Source: Streptococcus thermophilus
GTDB lineage: Bacteria; Actinomycetota; Actinomycetes; Mycobacteriales; Mycobacteriaceae
Length of the DNA stretch: 64,000 bases
Reading direction: 5' to 3'
NCBI GenBank assembly: GCA_900618065.1
Contig: UYIL01000003.1
Location: 62,001-126,000, forward strand
The notes beneath the pieces are model-generated. The model had not been told where the DNA came from and made no database searches. It was given only the letters and a program-made list of their open reading frames with translations. Shown here piece after piece: positions 46,392 to 56,327 of this stretch; position 1 is the stretch's first letter; each line of letters begins with the position of its first letter. Position numbers and translations under genes: made by a program.

Positions 46392-47144
46392 CTAACTCGC
46401 GCTGGCCAAGCGCCTGCGTGTCAGCAGGATGAATACCCCTGACCACCCTAACGCGATGAGCACCTTCAACAGCACCATTATCGGCGTTGAGGTTCCCGCT
46501 TCACGCACCAACGCGGTTGAAATGAGCTGGGTGGTGGGAAGCACTGTTTCGATGGTGGTGGAGGAGAAGGCCACTTGTTCAAAGACCGTCAAGGCCATAG
46601 AGGTCACGGTGAGCGCTATCCCGACCGAGATAGTGCTGGCTGTGCCACGCAGGAATGTGCTGACCCACATGTAGAAGGTGCCTACCGCGAACACGCCGAA
46701 GACGGTCGTCGCAGCATAAACAACGAGGTTACTGAACTGCGGAACAGAACTGTAACCCTGCCAGAACCCGAACGTGAGAGTGACAAGAACGTGGATCGCA
46801 CCGAGGATGACGCTGATAAGGCCTAGAGCCGCCACCTTCTCCCTCAAGAGCAGCGACGCCCCGTGCGGTTGACTGCGCAGCCACTGCACGTTTCCACGTT
46901 GGTGCTCAGGGGCCATGACCAACGCCGCACAACTTGCGACGAGAATGGGAAGCAAGATGCCGAAGTAGAGCCCGCCAAGGTTGCTCCACGCCGAGGTCAC
47001 CGCATGTGAAGGGTCATCCTGCCACATGGGGTCGGGGACCATTTGGTGTCCAAAGATGACGGCACCTGCGAAGAGAAGACCTGTCGCAGCCACGACGATG
47101 AAGGTACTCGGTGATTTCTTGAGTCCGATCAGGCTTTTAGTCAT
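46392..47144 (-). CDS. ABC-2-type permease, second
   Basis: 250 residues from ATG 47144 (MTKSLIGLKKSP). Six hydrophobic segments arranged as in ABC-2 permeases of lantibiotic-resistance exporters. Overlaps the first permease gene by 8 bp and is followed by the kinase after 22 bp. Substrate unknown; peptide antibiotic or phospholipid export is common in such operons. Confidence 0.82.
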   Translation of the reverse strand: MTKSLIGLKKSPSTFIVVAATGLLFAGAVIFGHQMVPDPMWQDDPSHAVTSAWSNLGGLYFGILLPILVASCAALVMAPEHQRGNVQWLRSQPHGASLLLREKVAALGLISVILGAIHVLVTLTFGFWQGYSSVPQFSNLVVYAATTVFGVFAVGTFYMWVSTFLRGTASTISVGIALTVTSMALTVFEQVAFSSTTIETVLPTTQLISTALVREAGTSTPIMVLLKVLIALGWSGVFILLTRRRLASAS

Positions 47145-47898
47145 TGAGAACCCTCCTGGGGAAGAACGCGATTGAAGCGGCACAGACGATGGCCGTGACT
47201 GCAAGCACGATGACGGGCAATAGGACGGAGAAAGACACGTCATACATCCCGTCCTGATTGATCCTCGCCGGGGTCAATGCGCCTGCGAACGTAAATGGTG
47301 TGAGCGCCGCTACGTACTGAGGCAGAAAGTGCCCAGCTGAACCCAGCAATGCTCCTCCGAGCGATAAGGCCAAGACATATCCTTGACCCCGTTTCCTCAA
47401 CGCAATGTTGAGGAATGCAGGCACGAGGCAGACGATTTCCGCTGCCAGCGCGAAGAGCACTATGACCACAGAATTACCTGGAGGAGTGATCCCTACGGCT
47501 CGCCCGGCAATGACCGTGCTCGCAGTAATGGCCAGCAGACCGCACAATCCCGCGGCCAGGGCCCACAGTGCCTTCGCAAACCCGATTTCCGGCAGTGCGA
47601 TGCCGAGGCTTTGCGCACGTGACGTCATGTTGGTGTTCTTATCTTCTCCCACCAGAATGAGGACGCTCGAGCCGATAAGCAGCGGCAGCATGAGCCCGCC
47701 GAGCTGAACCAGGTTGATAATCGCAGCCCGATCGTCCGAACCGGAGTTGAACATGGTCGCGACGGCCCACAACCCGAACAGAGCCACAACACCTATTGGC
47801 AGCAGCACGCTCGGTTTGCGCCGGTACTTCGACGGTTCCAGACCTGCCATCTGAAATGCCTTGGGGGTCACCCCCACGCTTTTCATTGCAGACATCAT
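47137..47898 (-). CDS. ABC-2-type permease, first
   Basis: 253 residues with six hydrophobic segments. N-terminal cytoplasmic stretch (GLEPSKYRRKPS) precedes the first helix. Resembles the permease halves of NatAB/BcrAB-type exporters. Overlaps the ATPase gene by 4 bp and the next permease by 8 bp, so the three transporter genes are translationally coupled. Confidence 0.82.
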   Translation of the reverse strand: MMSAMKSVGVTPKAFQMAGLEPSKYRRKPSVLLPIGVVALFGLWAVATMFNSGSDDRAAIINLVQLGGLMLPLLIGSSVLILVGEDKNTNMTSRAQSLGIALPEIGFAKALWALAAGLCGLLAITASTVIAGRAVGITPPGNSVVIVLFALAAEIVCLVPAFLNIALRKRGQGYVLALSLGGALLGSAGHFLPQYVAALTPFTFAGALTPARINQDGMYDVSFSVLLPVIVLAVTAIVCAASIAFFPRRVLND

Positions 47899-48821
47899 TT
47901 GCTCCCCACCTCGACATAGTCTTCCTCGGTAATCTCCAGGAAGGAGTCCTCTAACGTCCGCTCATTCACGCTGACCGACGCGATGTGGACACCCTGCCCA
48001 ACGAGCCAGCTGACCAGTTGAGCAGTCTGGCTTCGGTCGTGGTACGGCAAAGCAAAGCACTCATGCGCGACAGGGGTGAAAGGGATGTTGCCCCGCGATA
48101 GCACCTCGGACGTCGTGGATCCGTCCAGCGTGTCGAGGACCAAGGTTGGCGTGCCAGAAAGGTCGCCCAGGTTGCCTTCGTAGCGCATGCGTCCGTGGTG
48201 GATGATTCCCACCGTGTCGGCGAGCTGCTCAATCTCCGAAAGAATGTGGCTGGAAACAACGACAGTCTTCCCCAGTTCCTTGGAGAAATAGCGAATGAGG
48301 TTGCGCATTTCCCGGATGCCTTCCGGGTCTAGGCCATTCGTTGGCTCGTCGAGAAGCAGAAGCTGAGGGTCGCCGACAAGCGCAAGCGCGATCCCGAGCC
48401 GCTGTTTCATCCCCAGCGAGTATTCTCCCGCTTTCTTGTTGGCCGCTTGCGAACTGAGACCAACAAGATCAAGAAGCTGGCTGTCCTGAGCGGTACTCTC
48501 CCGAAGTGTGCTGATGTAGCGGATATTTTCTGCCCCAGTGAGGTTCGGGTAGAAGGAAGGTTCTTCAATCAAACTTCCCACTCGCGCGAGATACGCCGCC
48601 GCGCCTGGGTCGATGACCCTACCTTCAAACGCGATCTGCCCAGATGCCGGTGTGAGAAGTCCGAGCAGAATCTTCATGACGGTGCTCTTTCCGGCTCCGT
48701 TTCTGCCGAGAAACCCGTACACCTGCCCCTGCGGAACTCTCATGGTCAGATCCTGGATGACCGGTGTATCCCCATAGGAATGGTTCAACCCCGCTGCTTC
48801 AAGCTCGAAGGGAATAGTCAT
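47895..48821 (-). CDS. ABC transporter ATP-binding protein, lantibiotic/bacitracin exporter type
   Basis: 308 residues. Walker A GFLGRNGAGKSTVM, Q-loop, signature YSLGMKQRLGIALAL, Walker B LLLDEPTNGLDPEG, H-loop VVSSHILSE. C-terminal extension of about 80 residues as in BcrA-like exporters. First gene of the operon ATPase-permease-permease-kinase-regulator. Regulation is probably by the linked two-component system. Confidence 0.94.
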   Translation of the reverse strand: MTIPFELEAAGLNHSYGDTPVIQDLTMRVPQGQVYGFLGRNGAGKSTVMKILLGLLTPASGQIAFEGRVIDPGAAAYLARVGSLIEEPSFYPNLTGAENIRYISTLRESTAQDSQLLDLVGLSSQAANKKAGEYSLGMKQRLGIALALVGDPQLLLLDEPTNGLDPEGIREMRNLIRYFSKELGKTVVVSSHILSEIEQLADTVGIIHHGRMRYEGNLGDLSGTPTLVLDTLDGSTTSEVLSRGNIPFTPVAHECFALPYHDRSQTAQLVSWLVGQGVHIASVSVNERTLEDSFLEITEEDYVEVGSK

Positions 48822-48913
48822 TTCCCATCACCTGCCTTTTCCTCTCGTCGGATGCGGTTTCCACTTCCGACGATTCCAGCGGCGCAGAGGATGTGACAGG
48901 GAAAATGCGAGAT

Positions 48914-48931
48914 TGTCCCCTCAGGGGGACA
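48914..48931 (-). terminator. Short hairpin after the DUF1846 gene
   Basis: TGTCCCC pairs with GGGGACA around a TCAG loop, 7 bp past the DUF1846 stop. The downstream minus strand is A/T-mixed without a run. Weak. Confidence 0.45.
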
Positions 48932-48937
48932 GGCGTG

Positions 48938-50431
48938 TTACCGCCGGTGGTACAGGGCTTTGCGCCAGTACTCCGGCTCCGTTGTTGCCAGCACACCGAG
49001 CGAGCGGAAGATCCCCTCATCCACAGAACCCAAGATGGTGGTGATGTGAGCATCGCAACCGCGCAGGGACTGCAACTGCTCCAGCGCTAGCCGGGCGTTA
49101 TTGTCTTCCGAGGCGGAAGCGGACAACGCGATGAGCACCTCGTCAGTGTGCAGGCGAGGGTTGCGCGAGCCGAGGTACGTCGTCTTCAACGTCTGGATCG
49201 GCTCGATGGAGTCGGGGGAGAGCAGGTGCACTTCGTCGTCGATTCCGGCCAGCTTCTTCAGCGCGTTGAGCAGCACGGCTGCCGACGGCCCGAGCAGGTC
49301 GGAGGTCTTGCCGGTCACGATGGAACCGTCGGGAAGCTCCAGCGCCGCGCCGGGATTGCCGGTGGTATCAGCGATGGCGAGCGCCGGGCCGACGACCGGA
49401 CGGTCTTCAACAGTCAGCCCTGCCTTGCGCATGACGTTCGCGGCGCGCTCCGGCACGTTCTCGGGCACGTCGCCCCGGCGCGCGTCCACCTGGGCGGCGA
49501 GGAACCGGCGGATGATCTCCTGGTTGGCCGCGTACCGGCATGCCTCGTCGTCAGAAATGCAGTGGCCCGCCATATTCACGCCCATGTCGGTGGGGGACTG
49601 GTAGGGCTGCGTCCCCGTCGCCTCCAGCAGCAACGCCTTGAGTAGGGGGAACGCTTCCACGTCGCGGTTGTAGCTGGAGACCTGCTCACCGTAGGCCGCC
49701 AGGTGGTACTGGTCGATGACGTTGATGTCGTCAAGGTCGACCGTCGCTGCCTCATACGCCAAGTTGATCGGGTGCTCGAGCGGCAAGTTCCAGATGGGGA
49801 AGGTCTCAAACTTAGCGTAGCCTGCGGAAATACCACGGAGGTTGTCGGCGTACACCTGACTCAAACAGGTCGCCATTTTGCCGGATCCCGGCCCCGGCGC
49901 GGTCATCACAACCACGTCACGGGAGGTCTCCACGTAGTCGTTGCGGCCGAAACCCTCCTCCGAGACGATCCGCGAAATGTCGTTCGGGTACCCGGGGATC
50001 ACGCGGTGCAGATTGACCGTCAACCCCAGTTTCTCCAGCTTGTTCCGGAAAGCGTCGGCCTGGTCAGGCCCGCTTTCATACTGGGTGATCACGACGTTGT
50101 CGACGAGGAAGCCGCGCTCGCGGAAGCCGTCGATAAGCCTTAAAACCTCATCCTCGTAGGTGATGCCGATGTCTGCGCGGACCTTCTGCCGGACCAGATC
50201 AGGTGCGGCGACGCAGACGACGATCTCGACTTCGTCCTTGATCCGCTCGAGCATGGCAATCTTGTTGTCCGGGGTGAACCCGGGCAGGACGCGGGAGGCA
50301 TGGTGGTCGTCGAAAAGCTTGCCGCCCATCTCGAGGTAGAGCTTTCCGCCGATCGCTTGTCGACGCTGCGAGATGTGCTCCGACTGCATCGCAATGTACT
50401 TGTCGCGGTCGAATCCGACTGTGTACCCCAT
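48938..50431 (-). CDS. DUF1846 domain protein
   Basis: 497 residues, full length for the family, covering [20 protein letters not shown] at the N-terminus to the end. It has P-loop-like [18 protein letters not shown] at about 170-190 and a conserved region [23 protein letters not shown]. The family is cytosolic and structurally characterised but without an agreed function. Monocistronic; AGGAGG precedes the ATG. Confidence 0.85.
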   Translation of the reverse strand: MGYTVGFDRDKYIAMQSEHISQRRQAIGGKLYLEMGGKLFDDHHASRVLPGFTPDNKIAMLERIKDEVEIVVCVAAPDLVRQKVRADIGITYEDEVLRLIDGFRERGFLVDNVVITQYESGPDQADAFRNKLEKLGLTVNLHRVIPGYPNDISRIVSEEGFGRNDYVETSRDVVVMTAPGPGSGKMATCLSQVYADNLRGISAGYAKFETFPIWNLPLEHPINLAYEAATVDLDDINVIDQYHLAAYGEQVSSYNRDVEAFPLLKALLLEATGTQPYQSPTDMGVNMAGHCISDDEACRYAANQEIIRRFLAAQVDARRGDVPENVPERAANVMRKAGLTVEDRPVVGPALAIADTTGNPGAALELPDGSIVTGKTSDLLGPSAAVLLNALKKLAGIDDEVHLLSPDSIEPIQTLKTTYLGSRNPRLHTDEVLIALSASASEDNNARLALEQLQSLRGCDAHITTILGSVDEGIFRSLGVLATTEPEYWRKALYHRR

Positions 50432-50502
50432 GTGCCCTCCTTAGCGCTGCACCCTAAAGAGAATACATAGAGCCCAGGGAAATCTTGTTCACGCAAGCCG
50501 AG

Positions 50503-50519
50503 TGAATACAATGTATTCA
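50503..50519 (+). promoter_or_regulatory. Palindromic operator overlapping the relB start codon
   Basis: TGAATACA-A-TGTATTCA is a perfect palindrome whose last base is the first base of the ATG. A further half-site GAATACAT lies at 50461-50468. This is the expected autoregulatory site of a ribbon-helix-helix antitoxin. Confidence 0.65.
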
Positions 50520-50731
50520 TGGCCACGATGACAATCCGCATGAACGCAGAGGACGCCGAGCTGGTTCGAAAGTTCGCGAGCTTCTCCGGCGTCACGATCT
50601 CCGATTTCGCCCGCTCCGCCATCCTGGAAAAGATCGAAGATACCTATGACCTGCAGGAACTACGTGAAGCGGTCGCCAACGATTCCGGTGAGCGCTACAC
50701 CATTGACGACGTGCTCACTGAGCTGCGCTAA
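50519..50731 (+). CDS. RelB-like ribbon-helix-helix antitoxin
   Basis: 70 residues. Ribbon-helix-helix: the strand TMTIRMNAEDAELVR and helices FASFSGVTISDFARSAIL. The C-terminal part wraps the toxin in such systems. It precedes the RelE-like toxin gene by 8 bp. No separate ribosome site is seen because the operator covers the start. Probably represses its own operon. Confidence 0.8.
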   Translation: MATMTIRMNAEDAELVRKFASFSGVTISDFARSAILEKIEDTYDLQELREAVANDSGERYTIDDVLTELR

Positions 50732-50739
50732 AACACCCG

Positions 50740-51009
50740 ATGCCCTACAAAGTCGAACTCACCGCCAAAGCCCGTAAACAGCTCAAGAAGATGGACCGGT
50801 TCGACGCCCGGATTCTTGCTACCTGGATCAAGAAAAACCTCGACGGCTGCGCTGACCCACGCGCATTCGGCAAGTCTTTGACAGCGAACCGCCCCGGCGA
50901 ATGGCGCTACCGCGTCGGCTCTTACCGGATTCTCGCGCTCATCAAGGACAAAATAGTCACCATCGAGGTGTTCTCTATCGGCCACAGAAGCGTGGTCTAC
51001 GGAGACTAA
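50740..51009 (+). CDS. RelE-like mRNA-interferase toxin
   Basis: 89 residues of the RelE/ParE fold: YKVELTAKARKQLKKMD, KSLTANRPGEWRYRVGSYRIL and IVTIEVFSIGHRSVVY. The basic cluster (KARKQLKKMDRFD) and the RxGxYR motif are typical. It would cleave mRNA on ribosomes when the antitoxin is degraded. Convergent with the malate synthase gene, sharing a hairpin. Confidence 0.82.
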   Translation: MPYKVELTAKARKQLKKMDRFDARILATWIKKNLDGCADPRAFGKSLTANRPGEWRYRVGSYRILALIKDKIVTIEVFSIGHRSVVYGD

Positions 51010-51038
51010 AACGCCGCCACCGAAGAGGTAACGGCGTT
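51010..51038. terminator. Hairpin between relE and malate synthase
   Basis: AACGCCG and CGGCGTT pair around a 15-nt loop. On the minus strand it is followed by TTTTAG, on the plus strand by AGTG. Confidence 0.5.
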
Positions 51039-51059
51039 AGTGAATGGGTTCAGACCCGA

Positions 51060-53276
51060 TTAATCAATGCCGTGAGCGGCCTTGAACTCGCGGCGCTTCG
51101 CGTGCAGGATCGGCTCGGTGTAACCGGACGGGGACTCAGTGCCCTTGAAGATCAGGTCCTTTGCAGCCTGGAAGCCGATGGAGGCATCGTAGTCGGCGGC
51201 CATCGGCAGGTAGTTGGCGTCGCCGGCGTTCTGCCCGTCAACCTTGACTGCCATGCGCTCGAGGGACTCCAGCACCTGCTCTTCGGTGATGACACCGTGG
51301 ACCAGCCAGTTCGCCAGGATCTGGGAGGAAATGCGCAGGGTGGCGCGGTCCTCCATGAGGTCCACATCGTGGATGTCCGGCACCTTGGAGCAGCCGACAC
51401 CCTGCTCAACCCAGCGGACCACGTAGCCTAGGATGGACTGGCAGTTATTGTCCAGCTCCTGCTGTTTCTCCTCGTCGGACCAGGTGTCGCCGCCCGTGTT
51501 GACCGGAACCGTAAGCAGGTCAGCGTAGGCGTCGCGGCGGCCGGCGGCACGCAACTCGTCCTGCACCTCGTGGACATCGACCTGGTGGTAGTGGGTGGCG
51601 TGCAGGGTCGCACCGGTCGGGGAGGGGACCCAAGCGGTATTCGCACCCTCGCGCGGCTGGCCGATCTTCTTCTCCAGCATCGCAGCCATGTGCTCGGTCT
51701 CCGCCCACATGCCCTTACCAATCTGTGCGCGACCCGGCAGGTCGTGCGCAAGACCAGCGTCGACGTTGTGGTTCTCGTAGGCGAGCTTCCACGGCGCGGT
51801 TTGCAGGTCCGCCTTGCGGACCATCGGGCCGGCCTGCATGGAGGTGTGGATCTCGTCACCGGTGCGGTCGAGGAAGCCGGTGTTGATGAACACGAGACGA
51901 TCCGCCGCCTCCATGATGCAGGCGTCCAGGTTGACGGAGGTGCGGCGCTCCTCGTCCATGACACCGACCTTGACGGTGTTCTTCGGCAGGTTCAGGATCT
52001 CCTCGACGCGGTCGAAGATCTCGTTGGTGAAGGCGACCTCTTCCGGGCCGTGCTGCTTCGGCTTCACCACGTACACAGAACCCGTCCGGGAGTTACCGTG
52101 TGCGTTGTCCTTGCGCAGGCCCGGGATAGCGGAGGCGACGGTGATGATGCCGTCGAGCAGGCCCTCCGGGACCTCCTGGCCGTCGATGAGGATTGCCGGG
52201 GTGGTCATCAGGTGGCCTACGTTGCGGCACAGCATCATGGCGCGGCCGTGCAAAGTGGCCTCGGAGCCGTCCTTCGCGGTGTAGGTCAGGTCATCTTCCT
52301 GCTTGCGCTCGAAGGACTTGTCGCCCTTAGAAACCGTCTCGGAGATGTCACCGCGGTTGAGACCGAACCAGGTCTCGTACGCAGCGGCCTTATCAGCACC
52401 GTCAACAGCTGCGGCAGAGTCCTCGAAGTCCATGATGGCGGTCACTGCGGACTCGAGCACGACGTCAGCGACACCAGCCCGGTCGGTCTTGCCCACCGGG
52501 TGCTCGCGGTCAAGCTGAATAATGATGTGCAGACCGTTGTGGCGCAGCACGATGCCGGTCGGAGCAGACTGCTCGCCCTGGTAGCCAACGTAGACCTCCG
52601 GCTCCTTGAGGGAAACCTCGTTGCCGTCAGCGGTGATCTTCAGTTCGCCGGACTCGGTGATTTCGTACGCGTCGACCTCGGCGTGGGAAGCACCCTCGAG
52701 CGGCACAGCCTCGTCGAGGAAATTGCGGGACCATTCAATGACGCGGTCACCGCGGACCGGGTTGTACCCCTCGCCCGGCTCAGCACCGCCGTCGGTCGGG
52801 ATGGCATCGGTGCCGTACAAAGCGTCGTACAGCGAACCGTAACGCGCGTTCGCTGCGTTGATGGCAAAACGGGCGTTGGTAATCGGCACCACCAACTGCG
52901 GGCCCGCGACGTTAGCGAACTCGTCGTCGACGTTCTCGGTGCGGATCGCGCCGTCAGTCGGCTGGTCGACGATGTAACCGATGGAACGAAGGAACTCCTC
53001 GTGCTCGTTCGGGTCCGGCTGGCCCGGGTTCTCACGGTAGTAATCGTTCATGGTGGCCTGCAGCTCGTCGCGGCGGGCCAGCAGAGCCTTGTTCTTCGGA
53101 GCCAGATCCGCGAAGTACTGCGCGACGTCGGCCCAGAACTTCTCGGTGTCCAGGTTCGTTTCGGGCTTGATCTCCGGCAGCAGAGTGTCGTTGACAAAGT
53201 CATAGAGCGGGCGGGCCACCTGCAGGCCAGCTACCTCGACGCGCTCAGCGCGGTCTTCGAATTGCGGCGTAGTCAT
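51060..53276 (-). CDS. aceB: Malate synthase G
   Basis: 738 residues, the G isoform. Contains the long family sequence with ARDYEN-type and GDE-type regions: [40 protein letters not shown] and [16 protein letters not shown], with the glyoxylate/acetyl-CoA site residues of the TIM barrel. Condenses acetyl-CoA with glyoxylate to malate. AAAGGATC precedes the ATG. Divergent from isocitrate lyase, so both glyoxylate shunt genes share one control region. Confidence 0.96.
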   Translation of the reverse strand: MTTPQFEDRAERVEVAGLQVARPLYDFVNDTLLPEIKPETNLDTEKFWADVAQYFADLAPKNKALLARRDELQATMNDYYRENPGQPDPNEHEEFLRSIGYIVDQPTDGAIRTENVDDEFANVAGPQLVVPITNARFAINAANARYGSLYDALYGTDAIPTDGGAEPGEGYNPVRGDRVIEWSRNFLDEAVPLEGASHAEVDAYEITESGELKITADGNEVSLKEPEVYVGYQGEQSAPTGIVLRHNGLHIIIQLDREHPVGKTDRAGVADVVLESAVTAIMDFEDSAAAVDGADKAAAYETWFGLNRGDISETVSKGDKSFERKQEDDLTYTAKDGSEATLHGRAMMLCRNVGHLMTTPAILIDGQEVPEGLLDGIITVASAIPGLRKDNAHGNSRTGSVYVVKPKQHGPEEVAFTNEIFDRVEEILNLPKNTVKVGVMDEERRTSVNLDACIMEAADRLVFINTGFLDRTGDEIHTSMQAGPMVRKADLQTAPWKLAYENHNVDAGLAHDLPGRAQIGKGMWAETEHMAAMLEKKIGQPREGANTAWVPSPTGATLHATHYHQVDVHEVQDELRAAGRRDAYADLLTVPVNTGGDTWSDEEKQQELDNNCQSILGYVVRWVEQGVGCSKVPDIHDVDLMEDRATLRISSQILANWLVHGVITEEQVLESLERMAVKVDGQNAGDANYLPMAADYDASIGFQAAKDLIFKGTESPSGYTEPILHAKRREFKAAHGID

Positions 53277-53646
53277 AGGTCAGAGATCCTTTCAGCCAAT
53301 TGAACAGAAGATGTATGGCACTAGTCTAGGTTGCCTGAAATTGTTGCGTGCGCATTAGGCGAAACATTAAGTGATTGCTGTCACGCTACCCCCGAATTTG
53401 TCAGTCAAAAGTCGGACGGCTGTCAGGTTGGTCACGAACGTCGATAAGCAAAAAGCGCTTATCCTGCACATTTCCTGTCCTCCTGCCATCCAAGCGGCTC
53501 GGCCACGCGACGCAACCCGGGACCCGTATTGACGTATGAGCGAGCGGCTGGTGATACTAGTCGTTGAACGCCAACAGCGTGGCTCACTTCACTTCGGCGG
53601 GGTGAGCGGCTACAAACAACAGATCCCATAGAAAGGGGACAGGTAT
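53277..53646. other. aceB-aceA divergent control region
   Basis: 370 bp with no gene. It contains a GlxR-type site at 53370-53385, an AC5 run (ACCCCCG, 53387-53393) that fits RamA half-sites, a hairpin (GATAAGC/GCTTATC at 53443-53463) whose left arm overlaps the repeated 11-mer, and the aceA leader with a CTCAC/GTGAG stem (about 53582-53605). Coordinated control of both genes is expected from this layout. Confidence 0.6.
53370..53385. promoter_or_regulatory. Candidate GlxR (CRP-type) site
   Basis: AGTGATTGCTGTCACG: GTGA, six bases, TCAC, which matches the TGTGAnnnnnnTCACA consensus except the outermost bases. In C. glutamicum GlxR represses the glyoxylate genes. It lies 94 bp upstream of aceB. 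Confidence 0.6.
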
Positions 53647-54939
53647 ATGACCACCACAGGACAGGCTCGTACCGCTGAGGAAATCCAGAAGGATTGGGAC
53701 GAGAACCCCCGCTGGAAGGGCATCACCCGCGACTACACCGCACAGCAGGTCGCTGACCTGCAGGGCAACGTCGTCGAGGAGCAGACCCTCGCTCGCCGCG
53801 GTGCTGAGATCCTCTGGGACGGCATCACCAAGGGCGACGGCTCCTACATCCACGCCCTGGGTGCCCTGACCGGTAACCAGGCTGTTCAGCAGGTCCGCGC
53901 AGGTCTGCAGGCCGTCTACCTCTCCGGCTGGCAGGTCGCAGGTGACGCCAACCTCTCCGGCAACACCTACCCGGACCAGTCCCTGTACCCGGCTAACTCC
54001 GTGCCGAACGTTGTCCGTCGCATCAACAACGCTCTGACCCGCGCTGACCAGATCTCCCGCGTCGAGGGCGACACCTCCGTGGACAACTGGCTCGTCCCGA
54101 TCGTCGCTGACGGTGAGGCCGGCTTCGGTGGCGCACTGAACGTCTACGAGCTGCAGCGCGCCATGATCCAGGCTGGTGCCGCTGGTACCCACTGGGAGGA
54201 CCAGCTCGCTTCCGAGAAGAAGTGCGGCCACCTGGGCGGCAAGGTCCTCATCCCGACCCAGCAGCACATCCGCACCCTGTCTTCCGCTCGCCTGGCTGCA
54301 GACGTCATGAACGTCCCGACCGTTGTCATCGGCCGCACCGACGCTGAGGCTGCAACCCTGCTGACCTCCGACGTCGATGAGCGCGACGCGAAGTTCCTCA
54401 CCGGCGAGCGTTCCGCTGAGGGTTACTACTACGTCCAGAACGGCGTTGAGCCCTGCATCGCGCGTGCAAAGTCCTACGCTCCGTACGCCGACATGATCTG
54501 GATGGAGACCGGTACTCCGGACCTCGAGCTGGCGAAGAAGTTCGCCGACGGTGTCCACGAGGAGTTCCCGGACCAGCTGCTGGCCTACAACTGCTCCCCG
54601 TCCTTCAACTGGTCCTCCCACCTGGACGAGGAAGAAATTGCCAAGTTCCAGAAGGAGCTGGGCAAGATGGGATTCACCTTCCAGTTCATCACCCTGGCTG
54701 GCTTCCACGCCCTCAACTACTCCATGTTTGACTTGGCCTACGGCTACGCTCGCGAGGGCATGCCGGCCTTCGTCGACCTGCAGAACCGCGAGTTCCAGGC
54801 AGCATCCGACCGCGGCTTCACCGCTGTGAAGCACCAGCGCGAGGTCGGTGCCGGCTACTTCGACCGCGTTGCCACCACCGTCGACCCGAACTCCTCCACC
54901 ACCGCCCTGAAGGGCTCCACCGAGGAGGGCCAGTTCTAA
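53647..54939 (+). CDS. aceA: Isocitrate lyase
   Basis: 430 residues. KKCGH signature ([13 protein letters not shown]) with the catalytic Cys, plus [34 protein letters not shown] and [18 protein letters not shown]. Splits isocitrate to succinate and glyoxylate. Codon use is extremely biased, a mark of high expression. AAAGGGG lies before the ATG. Ends at a strong terminator. Confidence 0.97.
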   Translation: MTTTGQARTAEEIQKDWDENPRWKGITRDYTAQQVADLQGNVVEEQTLARRGAEILWDGITKGDGSYIHALGALTGNQAVQQVRAGLQAVYLSGWQVAGDANLSGNTYPDQSLYPANSVPNVVRRINNALTRADQISRVEGDTSVDNWLVPIVADGEAGFGGALNVYELQRAMIQAGAAGTHWEDQLASEKKCGHLGGKVLIPTQQHIRTLSSARLAADVMNVPTVVIGRTDAEAATLLTSDVDERDAKFLTGERSAEGYYYVQNGVEPCIARAKSYAPYADMIWMETGTPDLELAKKFADGVHEEFPDQLLAYNCSPSFNWSSHLDEEEIAKFQKELGKMGFTFQFITLAGFHALNYSMFDLAYGYAREGMPAFVDLQNREFQAASDRGFTAVKHQREVGAGYFDRVATTVDPNSSTTALKGSTEEGQF

Positions 54940-54964
54940 GCACCTAGCTTCGAACTAGACGCGA

Positions 54965-54994
54965 ACCCGCACTGCTAACCCAGTGCGGGTTTTT
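54965..54994 (+). terminator. Intrinsic terminator of aceA
   Basis: ACCCGCACTG and CAGTGCGGGT form a perfect 10-bp stem with a 6-nt loop followed by TTTT. Best intrinsic terminator in the window. Confidence 0.85.
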
Positions 54995-55015
54995 CGTGCG
55001 CTTGGGGGCTGGTGG

Positions 55016-55585
55016 CTATTCAGCGTTGCTCATTTGGTCCCACTCCCTTTTGAGCATGGCGTAGGTCAACTCGTCCCCCCATTCGCCTTTGAAAATCTCT
55101 AGCTCGCGGAAGTGAGCTTCCTTGCGCATCCCGAGCCGTGCCATGAGCCGGGCAGAGCCAGCATTTCGCGGATCGCACCTTCCGATGATGCGGTGCAGAT
55201 TTAGGGTCTCAAAACCGAAGCGGAGCATCTCGCGGGCTGCTTCCGAAGCTAGTCCTTTCCCTTGGTAATCGGGATGGAACACAAATCCGAATTCGCCCTG
55301 AAGATTTTCCCGGCTCAGCAGCATCAGAAGAACGTAACCGATGACCTTCCCGTCGTACTCAACGGCCAAGAGAAGAGTGTCTCCGTCACTCTCGAGCTTC
55401 GTCTGAGTCATCCGCTTGGCCAGCTCTGCGGCGTTATCCTCGCGAGTGAGGGGCTCGTTGTATAGGTACCGAGCGACATCGTCTCGGGATTCGAAATCAA
55501 ACATGTCGTCTTCGTCGGCAGGCGTGAACGGTCTAATGATTAGACGGGGGGTTGTGATGGGTCGATCGAGCTGGAACGATGTCAT
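55016..55585 (-). CDS. GNAT N-acetyltransferase (RimJ/RimL-like)
   Basis: 189 residues from ATG 55585. GNAT fold: TPRLIIRPFTPADEDDM, VIGYVLLMLLSRENLQGEFGFVFHPDYQGKGLA (acetyl-CoA site Q/RxxGxG/A as YQGKGLA) and NLHRIIGRCDPRNAGSARLMARLGM. Similar to RimJ/RimL-type enzymes acting on N-termini or small molecules. Divergent from the VapB-type antitoxin. Confidence 0.88.
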   Translation of the reverse strand: MTSFQLDRPITTPRLIIRPFTPADEDDMFDFESRDDVARYLYNEPLTREDNAAELAKRMTQTKLESDGDTLLLAVEYDGKVIGYVLLMLLSRENLQGEFGFVFHPDYQGKGLASEAAREMLRFGFETLNLHRIIGRCDPRNAGSARLMARLGMRKEAHFRELEIFKGEWGDELTYAMLKREWDQMSNAE

Positions 55586-55615
55586 GAAATTGAGGGTACT
55601 GTGTCGCACAGACCA

Positions 55616-55633
55616 GTGATATCGTGACATCAC
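55616..55633 (+). promoter_or_regulatory. Candidate operator upstream of the vapB-like gene
   Basis: GTGAT (55616-55620) and ATCAC (55629-55633) are inverted around 8 bases, 18 bp upstream of the antitoxin start. A TGTG-TCG-CACA dyad lies a little upstream. Symmetry only. Confidence 0.4.
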
Positions 55634-55651
55634 CATCGAGAGGAGGCCGTG

Positions 55652-55873
55652 ATGGACATTTTGATTAGGGGCATATCGGACGCAGCCGTAAAGCGCTTGG
55701 ACTCTGAAGCCGCTGATCTTGGGCTTTCAAGGAATGAATACCTGCGACGCAAAATTGAAGACACGGTGGAACCCGAGTCCCGAAGGAAGATCACGGCGGA
55801 AGATTGGGCTCGAACAGCCCGTGTTCACGCTGATCTCTCAGATGAAGACGTAATGCGCGCAGCATGGCAATGA
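55652..55873 (+). CDS. VapB-like antitoxin
   Basis: 73 residues from ATG 55652, GAGGAGG upstream. Ribbon-helix-helix N-terminus ([35 protein letters not shown]) and an acidic C-terminus ([15 protein letters not shown]) for toxin binding. Overlaps the PIN toxin gene by 4 bp. Confidence 0.82.
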   Translation: MDILIRGISDAAVKRLDSEAADLGLSRNEYLRRKIEDTVEPESRRKITAEDWARTARVHADLSDEDVMRAAWQ

Positions 55874-56286
55874 ACGGCTGGTTGATCGACAAGTCAGCGT
55901 ACGTCCGGTTTTCCTCTGACCGGCTCCAGCAAGGGGAGTTGTGGGCGCGCCGGATTGAACGTGGTCTGGTCAGAGTTAGCACGGTCACTCTGTTGGAAAT
56001 TGGTTTCTCCGCTCGTTCGGGTTCAGAACACCGCGAGGATCTTTCCCTGCCCCCGTTGTCGTACATGCCGGTGGAATATGTGACTCCCGCCGCGGAGCGG
56101 CGAGCTCTCGAAGTGCAATTGCTGCTCGCTGACCGAGGACATCACCGCGCTCCTTCAATCCCCGATCTCTTGATCGCTGCGATAGCAGAAACAACCGGCC
56201 TTACGGTACTCGCCGTGGATAAAGACTTCGACCTCATCGCAGAGATTACAGGTCAACCTGTCCATCAGCTCGAGCTGAACGCGTAA
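55870..56286 (+). CDS. VapC-like PIN-domain toxin
   Basis: 138 residues from ATG 55870, which gives the usual ATGA overlap; an ATG at 55864 is also possible. PIN fold: the first acidic strand [12 protein letters not shown] in [10 protein letters not shown] in [11 protein letters not shown] and the last [12 protein letters not shown]. These give the four acidic residues of the metal site. Likely a tRNA- or rRNA-cleaving RNase. Confidence 0.85.
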   Translation: MNGWLIDKSAYVRFSSDRLQQGELWARRIERGLVRVSTVTLLEIGFSARSGSEHREDLSLPPLSYMPVEYVTPAAERRALEVQLLLADRGHHRAPSIPDLLIAAIAETTGLTVLAVDKDFDLIAEITGQPVHQLELNA

Positions 56287-56327
56287 ACTCGGAAACCAGC
56301 AACGATCCCGCACAGAAGGAGCACGCC

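Noticed and set aside
51570..53303. 577-residue open frame opposite malate synthase.
   Set aside because: Antisense shadow of a highly biased gene; composition is Val/Leu/Arg/Gly rich with no recognisable domain.
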